Assembly: GCA_003427395.1 (NCBI GenBank)
Contig: BFEA01000368.1
Location: 589,543-631,124, forward strand
Length of the DNA stretch: 41,582 bases
Direction of reading: 5' to 3'
From: Chara braunii
Lineage: Eukaryota; Streptophyta; Charophyceae; Charales; Characeae
Shown here: in pieces, positions 1 through 11,687 of the stretch
Numbering within the stretch: position 1 is the stretch's first letter
How the letters are laid out: the number at the start of each line of letters is the position of its first letter
Translations under genes and position numbers: made by a program
Notes under the pieces: model-generated
Database searches by the model: none
What the model was told of the DNA's origin: nothing
Seen by the model: the letters and a program-made list of their open reading frames with translations, nothing else

Positions 1-88
1 GGCCGCGGAAAAAGTCAGCCGCACGACCGAGGCCGTGCGATCCGCGGCCTAGGGGGTCACGTAGGCGTAAAGTATCATTAACTATTGT

Positions 89-991
89 GTGATCATGTCT
101 ATAAACGATATTTTGGTGTATTCAAGCACCTATGAAGGACACGTGCAACACATCGAGTAGAAATTGCATACACTGAAGGACGCGGGTTTCAAGGTTGCTC
201 TCGAGAAATGTCAATTCTTTCAGGCGAAGATTTCGTTCCAGGGACATGTGGTTACAGATAAGGGGTTACAAGTGGAATCTCAAAAAGTGCAAGTTAAGTG
301 GGACGTGTCAGTGTTAACGTTGCTTATGCAAGTTGAGGCATTCCTGAGACTAACATCGTACTATAGGAGGTTTATCAAAGGATTTGCGGCAATTGTGGAA
401 CCCCTCATGAACTTGTTGAAGAAAAATCAACCGTTGATTTGGACTTCACAATGCGATCCGACATTTCAGGAGCTGAACATGTTTTTGATCTCGGCCCCTA
501 TTCTTATGAGGTCGGACCTATAAAAGTTCTTTGTCTTTATCACTGATTGGCAGTCTAGGGTGATTTTTGCAATTCAGGCCTAAGTGGGACCAGATGGCCT
601 GGAACACGTGGTGGAATACGCTACCAAGACCGTAACCGCCTTGAAAAGGAACTACTCCGCGCCAACAGGGGAATGCTTTGCTACTCTGTGCGGTATCAGT
701 CACTTCCGACCGTACGATCGAAAATTCACTCTCGCGACGGATCACGAACCGCATTTGACCATGAAGAGGTCCAAAGATTACTCCGGTATGATAGGACGAC
801 GGCCAGCCACCTTGCAGTGCATGGAATTTGACATCCGCCATTGAAAGCACTAGCGGCATGAAAACGCTTACGGATTGACACTTCTGCATCGACTTGACAA
901 AGTTTCTGCGAGTGAAGAAGTGTTCTTGTGGAACGAGGAGTCGAAGAACGAGAAAAAGTACAGTGAGGACAAGATTCTTCAAAAGGTATGA
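89..991 (+). pseudogene. Ty3/gypsy retrotransposon pol remnant (reverse transcriptase palm end plus RNase H)
   Basis: One reading frame carries recognisable Ty3/gypsy pol: the end of the reverse transcriptase palm (ILVYS, then DAGFKVALEKCQFF, SYYRRFIKGFAA, SAPILMR) followed by RNase H (EYATKTV, KRNYSAPTGECFA, FTLATDHEP, MEFDIRH). Reverse transcriptase would copy element RNA and RNase H would remove the template. The frame is kept throughout but is broken by in-frame stops near 158, 521, 581, 842, 851 and 989. The usual YxDD catalytic box reads S-I-N-D, so the first catalytic Asp is lost. Fingers, protease, gag and integrase are not visible, and the left part lies outside the window. I see no LTR. 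The copy is dead and old. Assignment to Ty3/gypsy is confident; the clade within it is not resolved. Confidence 0.9.
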
Positions 992-1673
992 ACCTTCACT
1001 CGTGAGGAATGACTTCCCCCTTTCCTCCCCCTGATTGCTCCACACCCTCTTCAATCCTTGACCACTCATTATTTTCGGACCTCCTCGACAAACTCTGTTC
1101 TTTCTGCACGTGCATTTCCTAAGTTTACCGAGTGGATTTTTACCCTCATGAGTCTGGATTTGTCGACTGGGTAGACTGCACCACGTATGTCAATTGTGCA
1201 CATAGCGCATGCATTCGTTATTAATAGATAGTAAGCCATCGTAGTGCGATCGATATATATCTCATCGATACGATATATGTGGGACGAAATGATATGTGGG
1301 ACGAAATGTATTTGATCCATATATTAAGACCATATAATCGCTACAAATGATAAAGGTATGTATTCCATTCTCCATTCGGNGGACGTGCTTTATTTATGCA
1401 TCTTTCTACNCTTCGTCTTAATGCGCCGCGAGNGCCCTACCTGTACGCTTTCTTTTCATTAAATTCATAATCCAGACCGTTNAGACTTTACCACTTTTCT
1501 TCCTTCTGGCATATATATATATGGATTTTCGATTCCAATCCGGTTGGTTGGTTCGGCCGAGCATATGGTCGCTTTATCTGGATGATACTATACATAATAC
1601 CATGATCGACTGTGTCGAAGAATTGTGCCCTTGGCCGTGGGCTGTGTGTGCACTTGCTTGGGTCTAGACGAGA

Positions 1674-1675
<2 letters not shown>
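992..1675. other. Intergenic, no supported gene
   Basis: No reading frame here resembles a known protein. The stretch contains four ambiguous bases (near 1380, 1410, 1433 and 1482) and a short doubled phrase around 1275-1310 (gtgggacgaaatg occurs twice). It may be the decayed tail of the neighbouring retroelement, but nothing recognisable as integrase remains. Confidence 0.5.

Positions 1676-1717
<42 letters not shown>
1676..1717. repeat. (AT)n microsatellite
   Basis: A 42-base uninterrupted run of alternating A and T. Confidence 0.97.
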
Positions 1718-1721
<4 letters not shown>

Positions 1722-1808
1722 CTTCGACGAAAGAGTTTGTCACAGCCCCTCGTTTGTTGTCCTCTTCTCTCTCTCTGCCTACGGTTTACCGAGCAGTTCT
1801 GTTTGTGA

Positions 1809-1810
<2 letters not shown>

Positions 1811-1842
<32 letters not shown>
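1811..1842. repeat. (AT)n microsatellite
   Basis: A 32-base uninterrupted AT dinucleotide run, the second within 135 bases of the first. Confidence 0.97.
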
Positions 1843-1844
<2 letters not shown>

Positions 1845-1904
1845 TATATACAGGGTTACTAGCCCGTACGTACGAAGGCCCCCGGGCTGACCTCCATACG
1901 TTAA

Positions 1905-2943
1905 GGCGTTCGGGGTCCCGTACAGGGTCCGAACCTGACGGCGTTTGGCCCCCACGAAAAATTATTTCGGGGCGTAAAAATAATTTATTTTTTTTTGAAT
2001 TTTTTTTCATGAGTTCTCTATGACGTGAGGTACGTGCCTATAAATTTTCAAGTCATTTGGCCTAGCCAAATAAGAAATAAAAATCGCCAAAGATGGCGGT
2101 GTCAAAACGTGCTCGTCCACGTTTTTTTTTCACTTTTTACTTTTTGTTTCCACTTAAGTCCGGGGTCTAAAGAGTTTTATTATTTTTTGAAACGTTTTTA
2201 GTGAGTTTTGTATTATGTGAACTACGCATCTGTAAATTTTTAGGGCGTTTTACTTTGCCAAAAAAAAAAAAAAAATCGCCAAAGATGGCGGTGTCGAAAA
2301 CATGCTCGCGCACTCACTAAATTTAATTCTCTTTTTATTTTTATTTATTTTTATTATTAGTATTTGTTTCGTGTATTTTATTTTTATTTCAAATTTGGTA
2401 AGGAATTCGGATATAATGCTCAGGCAAATGTTGTTGAATTTATTTTGAGAAAACTACCAGCCCTCTTTTTTTTGTCGGGGTAAACCTCTGAACCCCCGCG
2501 ACTGCAACCCATTCGTGGTCGAGGTTGGGATCCCTACGGCCGGCCATAATCGACCTCATGGTCATGACCACGGATGACACATAGACTCCAGGAAAGGTGT
2601 TGCCCGCACGCCCACACATGTGGGCAATCTCAAAGAGAGGGCAATGATCAAGCACATGTAATTTCTCATTATCGTTAGCGTTGGACACTAGACCAATACT
2701 TTTGACCCCTCCCTTACTAACACTCCAAACACACTGCGCGCTAAAAGAAAAGGAAACGGTGTATGTCTTGTTTGGTTGGCAACGTCAGCGCTGCACACGA
2801 ACTCCAACAATTCGAATAAAGAGAAAGGTAACTGATGTCATTAAAGGAGAACGTTGGTGAAACCACAATACTCGAATGAACGGACATTAACGTCCTCCAA
2901 AGTTCAAGAGGGGTTCGGCCCCCGAAGGGTCCGAACCCCTAAC
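1905..2943. repeat. Repeat-rich block with two diverged ~105-bp direct repeats, bracketed by GGTTCGG/CCGAACC hairpins
   Basis: Two diverged direct repeats lie at about 2011-2118 and 2203-2311. They share CTATAAATTTT-like wording and end in an identical core, ATCGCCAAAGATGGCGGTGTC, whose centre is the inverted repeat CGCC-aaagat-GGCG. The block is flanked by two short hairpins that share AGGGTCCGAACC: one near 1908-1934 (GTTCGG...CCGAAC) and one near 2913-2940 (GGGGTTCGG...CCGAACCCC, nine perfect pairs). This could be one non-autonomous element bounded by hairpin ends, or two unrelated repeats. I cannot define its true ends or a target duplication. Confidence 0.5.
2440..2688 (-). other. Unrecognised 82-codon open frame
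   Basis: An uninterrupted minus-strand frame encoding a polypeptide with PLFEIAHMCGRAG and GRRDPNLDHEWVAVAGVQRF. I do not recognise the family. Its composition is less AT-biased than the surrounding DNA, so it may be a fragment of a former coding sequence, perhaps from a transposon. No start context, partner exon or promoter is visible, and the upstream flank is repeat DNA. Confidence 0.2.
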
Positions 2944-5115
2944 ACAGTGTCGCACTTTTTTCTAGTCAAACCATTTCTGGCGACCGGAAAAACAGCACGC
3001 CGTCACAGTGGATTTTTATGAATTTTTGCAATAAATAAAATAATAAGTAATGCAAATTTCTTCCTGTTGCATGCGTTCGACTTCAAGCGAGACCCTTCAA
3101 TTACGGTCTACGCCAGTCCCCAGTCTCAGGAATCTTCCATTATGATTTGAAACAGTATTTGCAATTATGCAGATAATAAATTAAAATCAAATGTGGAGCA
3201 CATCATGATTGCCATAATTTAAGGGGTTGAGACTGTGACAAGATCAGCAGAGAGCATAACATCAAACAATGTAAATGAAAACGAATTAGGACTCACTGAC
3301 TCAAGGAAAATGCAAGATGAATAATGGAATGTGAGAATTCATAATAATATCGAAAAATACAGATGAAAAGATATAGTCATCACTCATCAAGAGTCCTCAC
3401 TCATCCCTCTCAAATCTCATCCTCGATTTTTTTTTTGATTGTTTGTCTCGAGCGCCTTGAGCGACGTCTAGGTACCTCCTGAGATTGTGGCCTAGTGATG
3501 TAGAGCAACATGAAGCCCATGAGTTCAAAGGTCAAAGATTCGGAAGTCAAGCATAGCACAAATCTCCTTCTACACAGTAGGAAGATATAAAATCCCTCGT
3601 CTGAGATGTCGGAACTTTGATGGTTTAGTCATCGCCTCATAATCAATCTCTACAGGTGGGACATACATTTTGGTCAGTTCAACTAGACTCCCCAAATAAG
3701 AACCATCGATGAGGTAGAAAGGAAGTGGTAGAGCAATCAAAGTATAGCTTAGGACCAAAGCTATAAATCAATTTTGCACCCGCTCTCTCGTGAACATATC
3801 GGGTTTTTGTAACTCAAATAAAGTCAAAGTGTTCATGAGCCTCCTTCCCCTTCTTCATATAGATCCTCAAGTTCTGGATAGTTCCCTCTGCAAAGTTGGT
3901 GAGGACTCAGAAGATTGACAAATTTTCCTGTCTCAATCCAACTGCACTGATGTACCGATAATGAAAAACATCCTTGAAGCCTTGAAGGCAATCCTACTAA
4001 GATTGGTCAACACCAACTTACTGACAGGAAATGAAGTAATAACCCTCATGTATTGAGAAAATACAAGAACTGATATGAAAGACAATGAACTCAAGTTTTG
4101 AATGATCAAAGAAATGTTGATGATAGTTTCACTTAATGAATGTCAATGATGAGAGCACTAAGTGATTGATATAGTTATGAAGGTTAAGTGATAATGACTA
4201 AATGATAACAAGTTTAGATATTGATGATGTCTTAGATTATCGAAGGCTGTTGAATATCTAGTCACTGATTGCTGACTACTGACACCGAATGTTAAGAAAA
4301 GTTATGGATTGCTGGATGATAATTGTTAAATGATTCATAGAAAAACATTTAAGAGAAAGAGTCTAAGAGCGTTCATCTGAGTTTTATCCTGGTGTGCTCA
4401 ACAATCTCTAGTACGGAGCTACTACTGTGTTGCTTACCATTATGATCATGAAAATAGAATAAATACTCAATGTACTTTTTCTCTCAGACTCTCTCGATTG
4501 CATGCTCTCTCAGGGTCAATTTATGAAACTTCATGTCTTGATCGACTTTAATCTCTTATCCCTCATAATTGTATTTACTCATCTTCCATCTTTCCACCAA
4601 AATTTTATCATTCCTCATGATTTCTTTTCTATTTTAGGCCTCTTGTTTTGACAAGTTGCAAGGTTGACGGAGAGATGGTCAATAACCTGATTGATTTTCA
4701 ATATAAAAGGGAAACAAAGGTTTAAAAGTTCACGACATTTAAGTACTCTACTCAGATTAATTGGCTAAACTCCTTTCGTGTGGACCTGCAGTCGATCTGC
4801 CTGCATCAAGGTATAGTGACTTTTCAATAACTTTAACTTTTTGGTTGCCTTTACTATCAACATTCTCTTCTTTATCCCTTGTTAGAGTAACCTTTGAATG
4901 AGATAATTGAGATGAAAACGTGAATGATGCTTGTCTCGTAACCCCATGCCTCGGTCGAGGGAACTGTCGGAGTAGGCCATTTGTCGTGATCAATAATTAT
5001 TGAGACTTTCTAAAGTGCCTCACTTCTAAACTTGGTGGTTAAAAGTCTTTGTAGGCTTATCCCAAAATTTACCGCAAGGATCTCCTGGTTGGAACTCACT
5101 ACGTGCAGCCTGCCA
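2944..5115. other. AT-rich intergenic DNA, no supported gene
   Basis: Only short broken frames occur. Around 3488-3545 there is a tRNA-like string with a box-A-like TGGCCTAGTGATG followed by a box-B-like GAGTTCAAAGGTC. It does not fold as a tRNA and could be an old tRNA-derived SINE. The remainder looks like decayed repeat DNA with nothing identifiable. Confidence 0.5.
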
Positions 5116-5352
5116 CCAAGTACAATCCCCACGCATATTCATCATAAGAACACCGTTCGGTGCTACTGTTGCTCACATATAGCAAAGGGTGATATTAATA
5201 GCAACTAAGGCTTGAATATTTCCAGGGTGTTATCAGAGGTTGCCAAGTACAATCCCCACACATATTCATTATAGGAACACCGTTTGGTGCTACTGTTGCT
5301 CATATATAGCAAAAAGTGATATTGATAGCAACCAAGGATTGTATATTTCCAA
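5116..5352. repeat. Two-copy direct tandem repeat, ~110-bp unit, period 127 bp
   Basis: The segment starting CCAAGTACAATCCCCAC at 5116 recurs from 5243 with about ten point differences, running through GGTGCTACTGTTGCTCA and AGCAA to a shared TATTTCCA end. The copies are separated by 17 unrelated bases. No protein is supported across it. Confidence 0.9.
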
Positions 5353-5789
5353 AGAGAGTTGTGTGTAGTGTCTAAAACTCTAAATGATTCCCCATAATTA
5401 GTCTCGTTGCACAAAACTAGCCTTGCAATGATTTCGGGCTATCAAGCACGAAATCCCACAAATAAGGAAACCTGCATGTTGCAAGTTCTTTGTCTCCTAG
5501 GCAGTCCATCCCTCAATCGTTTAATTGAAGTAGGCCAATAATACAATTGAAATAAAATAAATATGAACGATATAATCTTGAGGGTCAAGGAGTGAGTCCC
5601 TTAGTCCATCCAGTTATGCAATATTGTCAAAGTACACGGGCATGTGTAAAATTTGTCTCTGAACGATGGAATATTTTCGCAACGTAGAAGAAAACCAAGG
5701 TCATAATGAAACTTTTCAGGTGATCAAATAGGCGTACCTGCAGTAATCTGATATGTAGGGGTACTTCCCTAAATTATGCCTTAAACATA
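5353..5789. other. Intergenic, no supported gene
   Basis: No open frame of note and no recognisable RNA. It lies between the 127-bp-period repeat and the left end of the inverted-repeat element. Confidence 0.5.
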
Positions 5790-6714
5790 GGATTCGTGAA
5801 AACCTAACAAAACAAATTGTTAGGTTTGCACAAAATCTATTCAAGATTATGATAGTACGGTTTTCAGGTCTTCTCCAGGAACATAATTCTACGTGAAGTG
5901 AAACATCCGCAAAAAAAAAGAATAGAAAATTAATTTTTCGAAACTATTGGAGGGGGCGAGGAAAAAAGCAGGTTTTTTCATAGAAAATCACGACTTGGTG
6001 AAGCACCGTAGGTTCAAGAACTGAAATATCCTGATTGTTTATTATCCAAAAAAATTGTGTTTATAGTCCTATAAGATGTGTAGCACGATGAATTTATTCG
6101 AGGGTTTTTCGAACGCGCAAACATATTCTTGCAACATGGTTTCCCATACATTGACAAATATATTATTTTTTATTGTTTGTTTTAATTTTTTTCCCTATAT
6201 TTTTATTTTAAACTCATGTTTGGCTAAGAATTTCAAGGTGTCTCTGAGGCAAAAGTTGTTTGTATTCTTATTCTAAATGACATATATTTTTTGATAAGGG
6301 TTTAATTGTTAAGTTCAAAAGTGATTTATAGTCTTGTAAATTATTTTGTGCAGAGGTTGGCTTTTACGTAACTGCGGAAACTGACTTATAGTCCTATAAA
6401 TGAGTATTCACCAAAACACGTTTTTTTTTACATCTGTCAAGTTTGCCTTGTCATCCTTAAAAATTACCCTGTTTGGACTCTGTTTTTTTGCCACTCTACT
6501 GAGAATGACTTATAGTCATATAAAAGCATTTTGCAAGAAAGGGTTTTCTTGCACATTTTGAGGAACGCTAGACTTTTCACCTGATTTTTTGCCTCCTTTA
6601 TCACAAAACGATTAAAAACGCTTTTTTTTGTGGAAAAAATAACATTTTAACTTTTACTTTTTCATTCTATAAGAAATGTTAGGTTTTCTCCAATTGTGAG
6701 GTTTTCACGAATCC
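5790..6714. mobile_element. ~925-bp non-autonomous element with terminal inverted repeats
   Basis: The left end at 5790-5805 reads GGATTCGTGAAAACCT and the right end at 6699-6714 is its exact reverse complement. The similarity continues imperfectly inwards for about 40 bases, around repeated TGTTAGGTTT motifs. The inside is AT-rich and has no transposase. It holds four copies of a near-palindrome of the form TTATAGTCCTATAA, at about 6060, 6326, 6386 and 6510. I could not find a convincing target-site duplication, so the superfamily is open. Confidence 0.65.
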
Positions 6715-8713
6715 CCTGTTCTTAGCAACAAGAGTCTCAATTGTGTTGTTTTTCCAGAGAGGTAGATGCAATTCCCTGGTCTAAATTTGCAGAAACCTAA
6801 TCAGAAAAGCTCATCGTTTATGATACAATCATGAGAATTACTTCTATTGGACACGGAGTTAAACTTCATCCAATCTTTAACAAAAAAATGTATGTCGATC
6901 AGTTCTCGATATCTCACCTACCACTCAAACAGCAGATCAAACTCACAGACATATTTACTTGCACTGCCGCCATTTAATTATGTCTCACCTGCTATCATAT
7001 TTGCACTAGGTACCGTTGTCAGACTCATCAATCACCATCAAGTATATACTTAGCTAGAAGATAGGCAATCTTCCTCAAAATCGTCTCCTTGCCCATTAAA
7101 CGACATGGCCTAATCATACGGGATAACAGGGTTGTTTTCAAAAGTTTTCTTAGCTTCAAACTCTACTTTATAAGGAATAGAACGACGTCACTAATCTATG
7201 GTTAAGAGTTCTTAAAATCAGTTGCTAAGTACAATAAACCCATGTTTATCGACTGTCATGCCAAGTTTTAATCATTTCGAGTGGTTGGGCTAAGAAGTAG
7301 TCTCTTGAGTGAACCACGTCGTATTATCTAACGTTAGCCCCCATGAAGCAAAAATTGAAAGAAAACCAGGTAGAATAAACTCGAAGCGATGGGATCAGGT
7401 AAGTCGTAAGTGAGGATGAGATTTCTTATGTGCTCAACTTGATTGCAATTATCTCGATGGAATCATCAAAGTCTCACAGCCAAGTTTTTACTACATCACT
7501 CCATAGTCTAAAAGGCATAAAGCAAATATCACGTAGCGACAAATGGAGATCATTGGCCATAGTATCACATTTGAGCGTTCTTTTTGTCAGCCTTTATTTA
7601 GGCTCACTTGTTCTTGAGGCATCACACTAACACTCCACGATCTCAAGGATCAATGTTTGTACAACGCAATTGAACAAAGACCCTAGTACCCTTCTGTCCT
7701 TTCATTGTTTTCAACCAATCACACTACTAGTTGAATCACTCAAAACGCTTTCAGGACATACAAATGTGGAATTACACTCACCGTTCGTTCGCGAGCCTGC
7801 CTGTCTCATGATCACTCAAACATCTCGACCACTGACAGATTCCTTTGAATTCCATGATCTAGATAACAACATCTAAATGAAAATGAAGGTGGGTTGGAGT
7901 TCATTACTATGACATAAATGACCACTGTGATTCAAGAACTACGAGCACAATGGTAACTGCTAATGAAAAGCAACCAACACTAGAGTGACAAGTTGACAAC
8001 TGATGAAACAAAGTCTCGATGATACTTAGCTTGTTAACACAAGCTCAGTAAATGTGACCATGCAAGTTCCGACACAACAATCGTTTGCTGTCCTTGCACA
8101 CCGGAAGAAAATAACGACGGCAACAAATTCGCATTGGCCGCAATTCTTTCGCGAGAACTGATTAGTGGCTCACTTAACCGATACTACATACTCATATTTT
8201 CTGTCACGTTTCGAATGATCACTCGTGGTCATCAACGTCTCGGCAATGATCTCAAAAGAGTCTGAGTGACAGTAACAAGAAGGTTGCAACGCGTAGAAAT
8301 GGGTGACGTCAAACTGACCATTCTCCTCCCGATATCACATTTGCTCGCAGACTCTTAAAACCTTCTCTTCCTCGGTAAGCCATTATGTTTGCACACGGCG
8401 AATGGGCAGTTAATAACCATTAGTCCCATCGGTGACAGAAAGAGCAGGTTAATGCGAAGGTGATTGCCCAAAGCTTTTGACAACAACAATTCTTCCCAGT
8501 TCACAAATGTGAACAAGGAAGTCGGACTTCAGACGTTCACACCCACCACTAGTGTCTGTCCTGATCATCTGACCCTATCTCTACGACAGTGATAGAGCAA
8601 GCAATAGCAAACGACCCTGGCAACACCACTGAGTAATTGGCGTCAACTTTAAGAAAGCGTATGCATCCCAGGAGCGAGTGGTCACACTCAGTCTCACCCC
8701 CGGAACGGTTACT
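6715..8713. other. Intergenic, no supported gene
   Basis: Several frames of about 65-70 codons occur by chance on the plus strand, but none resembles a known protein and none has plausible neighbouring exons. There are no clear tandem or inverted repeats. Confidence 0.5.
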
Positions 8714-8721
8714 CATTTGTA

Positions 8722-9208
8722 CTAGGCTGTTTTTCCGGGCTCCCGGACACCCAACTTATGCCCGGGTACACGCCCGGACACCCGACCGGGCATAAATCCC
8801 GGGCAGGATTCCGGACAGCCCCAGTGCCAAAGAAAAACAAAACAGAAACAAAAACTGAAAAAAAACATATCTTTTGTAGAATTGCAATACAAACGACTTT
8901 TGGCTGAGGGTCACATGAGAATTCCTTACAGAATCGGAGATAAAAATAAAACAATAGAATCACACTAAGGCACCCCCCTTTAAACCCATTTAGCCCTCTT
9001 TTAACCAATTCATACCCCCCTCCCCCCCCCTTGACAGCCAACTCCCAAAAAGAAGAAATGAGCCTACATTTGGGGTCCTCTGGGAAAGCGCCTTTTTTAA
9101 CTTTTTTTTTTGCACGCCCGGGTACCCCTGCCGTCACGCTTGGGTACCCGGGGCGTCACGCCCGGGTGCCCCGCCAGGCAGGACTGGCCGAGCCTGACAA
9201 TCCTCCTA
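8722..9208. mobile_element. Non-autonomous DNA transposon copy 1 (CCCGGG-type ends)
   Basis: The ends begin CTAGG and finish CTAG, and are flanked by the short duplication ATTTGTA (8715-8721 and 9210-9216). The subterminal zones are packed with CCCGGG-type palindromes (GCCCGGGTAC, CGCCCGGACACCC, CACGCCCGGGTGCC). Inside are an A-rich tract, a conserved core at about 8875-8952 (ACAAACGACTTTTGGCTGAG, then AGAATCGGAGATAAAAAT), and a C-rich tract (CACCCCCC...CATACCCCCC). The same order recurs in the copy at 15927-16371. No transposase is encoded. It looks like a MITE or deletion derivative of a larger element. Confidence 0.8.
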
Positions 9209-9216
9209 GATTTGTA

Positions 9217-9540
9217 TGTCATTGTAGGTGTTCATCCTTGCCCTCGTGACCAGTACGATGTTCCGCACACCCGCCCCTACTCCACTACTGCAGAGGTGAA
9301 GCAGCAGGGAGCAGTGGATACAAGACATGCATAAACGATAAATGGCGTCAACTATGAGAGGCCAACTTGTCTCTCATGTTTCTCGCTAGGGAGGTCCGAC
9401 TTCACCCCTGTGTATATGGTGCGAGTTCATTTTCACAGACAACCCCAAGACCACCTCCTGTGTCTCAGCAATGCCATCACTGTGAGCTGAACCCAACATA
9501 AGGCAAGTGACGTCATCCATAGGACACCAACGAAAAAATT
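9217..9540. other. Intergenic, no supported gene
   Basis: Short flank between the transposon copy and the AT-rich inverted-repeat region. Nothing identifiable was seen. Confidence 0.5.
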
Positions 9541-10025
9541 TCCGAGAATTAAATAATCATTCTATAGTAAAATTACAATCTAAATTTCATATTTTCATTC
9601 CATCTTAAAAAATGTCATTCCAATTTTAAAATTTTTCATCTTACTTGCAAACTTTCATTCCAAGAATAGAGTATCCCTTCTTATTTGGACTGCATGCTAG
9701 AGATGGAATGAAAGTCTGGATGAGTTCATGAAATATTTTAACTGGATTGTCATTCTAAGTAAGGATTTTCAGTCATAAATAGGTTAGTCCAATCTAAATT
9801 AAAAGATATTTGTTGTAGTAGAATGAAAATATTATTAAAACGTTTCATAAACTCATCCAGACTTTCATTCCATCTTGAACAAATAGATGTAGTTGGAAGG
9901 GAAAGCTCATTTTTAGTCGGGAACTTATCAAATAAAACTGAAAATGTTAGAATTGGACGAACATTGGAATGATAATTTATAAATATGAAGGATTTTTCTT
10001 TTATGGAATGTTTCAACTTTCATTT
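9541..10025. mobile_element. AT-rich MITE-like region with a 33-bp internal inverted repeat
   Basis: The string at 9701-9733 (AGATGGAATGAAAGTCTGGA, then TGAGTTCATGAAA) recurs inverted at 9843-9875 with one mismatch. The pair is separated by about 110 bases and would fold into a long hairpin. The motif CATTCCA or its complement is scattered over the whole stretch, including 9590-9665 and 9960-10010. No transposase and no certain outer ends were found. A hairpin-type MITE is the simplest reading. Confidence 0.55.
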
Positions 10026-11240
10026 CTCGTGGGAATTTTTCTGTTGACGTGCTCGTTTCTCGCGAGAGTCTCATTCGGAGACCGACTTCTTAATGATACA
10101 CTATCTCACATGCATGCCGCCATGTCCGTCCACACTGTCTGACTATGGCATCCCCGCACTGCTTGTAACCACATCACGTGTCTCAGCGTAGTCATGGCCG
10201 CGAGATGGGGTCTCCAGGAGGAAAGTGACATCCACCGCATCATGCAAGCACATCTCTCTCAGGACTCTCATGTAAAGTCCGGCTTCAAGTATGCGCCCCC
10301 AGCTGCTAGTAATTTGCATCGCACGTACGAGCAAGATGGTCGTGCAGTTGACGGCAACTGCAAGCTTGTGTATAGCAATCTCTTATGTCTAACCTCTGAC
10401 AGACGTGTCTGCCCTCACACTCTCTCTGGTGCTACTTTCGCTCACCCCCATTACCGCCTCTTGGCCTCCTCTGTCGACATAAACTGGCCTCAAGGCCATC
10501 CTCCACCAATTCCGCCACTGCTCCAATCCATGCCAGGACTTGGTTTCTACATCGCTCTCTTCGGACTCTGCCTCAGAGTCCCTGTCGAGCCGCTGCTGTT
10601 CTCGCTTGCTGGTCCTGTAGAGGTTTCCTCTTCGTGGTAAGTCACAGTGACTCGCAGCGCTGCAGTCACCCCATCCCTTTTGCACCTCCGTTCGGGCCGG
10701 TTTCGAGCCTCGGTGACCGCCCCTTCAAGTCGGCTAGCCTGTCATACTTGTAGTTTAGACAGACGTCCACTATGACACCTTCTTAGCCTCCCAACTCCAA
10801 TAAAATTTCAAGTGCCTCGGCCTATAGGCGTGAAGGTCATCGAGGTGCGCCATAGCTGCGTATTTTCAGAATATCCAGTATCTAGCTCCCCCAGTGGCTA
10901 TCTACCCACTCCACACACAAGCGTGTACTTCTCCACACCACTATCTCAGCTTGTAGCAGTGTAGCAGCAGTGCGCGTCCCCATAAACTAGTCTCACCCAA
11001 TAGCACAGTGGCTCAGCCGCTATCTGTTTTATAAGTTTGAAAAGCGCCACGGCCCCTATGTACTAAACAAGGGACCTAAACTATACTTCTTAAAAGTTAA
11101 AGCACCAATTAAATCAGAAAAATATTACAATCATACTTTTTCGTTTTTTTTAAATCAAATAAAATTGATCTTAGCTCACAACGGTCATAAAACAAGCGCG
11201 ACTCTCCAAGACTAACGCTGTTTCAACTTTGCCTGAAAAA
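10026..11240. other. Intergenic; one unrecognised minus-strand frame at 10389-10685
   Basis: A 98-codon minus-strand frame at 10389-10685 is charged (KREQQRLDRDSEAESEESD, then SWHGLEQWRNWWRM) and could be a coding relic, but I recognise no family. A longer plus-strand frame over the same DNA is rich in Pro, Leu and Ser and looks like its shadow. Nothing else is supported between 10.7 and 11.2 kb. Confidence 0.35.
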
Positions 11241-11630
11241 GACCGCTAGCAGTGGTTCCATAATGGGATACCGATCAGGGGCCTCCCTCCTTTAAAGGGA
11301 GTCATCCGACTACCACTAATGGGGTACCCGCGTCCGATGGCAAGGAGGGGGCTCATGACCATCTGCGGGCCAGATGGGTTTCCTACAAAAGCGGCGGCGG
11401 GTGCACCCCACTTAAGGTTCTACACTGCATGGCCTAGCAATGGCAGGAGGAGATTACAATGTCGGACTGGCGCGGGGCACTCGATTGAATTTCAAACTTG
11501 GAAAGAACCATCCGTTCCCCCACGAGGTGACAAGAGGGGAACAAAAGGTTGAAAAGGCAATAATTAATTTAATAATTTCATTATTTATTTATGTTATTTG
11601 TTTTTAACAACAATCCGTATCGGAGATAGG

Positions 11631-11687
11631 GGTGCTGGTACGAGCAGACGCCTCTCTCCCCCCCCCGGGGAGGCTCCATCTATCGGT
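11631..11687. repeat. Dispersed repeat, copy A (pairs with 14507-14561)
   Basis: The string GGTGCTGGTACGAGCAGACG, a C/G-rich spacer, GGGGAGGCTCCATCTATCGG matches GGTGCTCATAAGAGCAGACA, a spacer, GGCGAGGCCCCATCTACTGG at 14507-14561. Both sit just downstream of AT- or T-rich DNA. This is a small interspersed repeat of unknown type. Confidence 0.6.

Noticed and set aside
1625-2023. 132-codon plus-strand frame with IYIYIY runs
   Set aside because: It is produced by reading through the two (AT)n microsatellites.
3488-3545. tRNA-like string with box A and box B likeness
   Set aside because: It does not fold as a cloverleaf; mentioned only as a possible old SINE.
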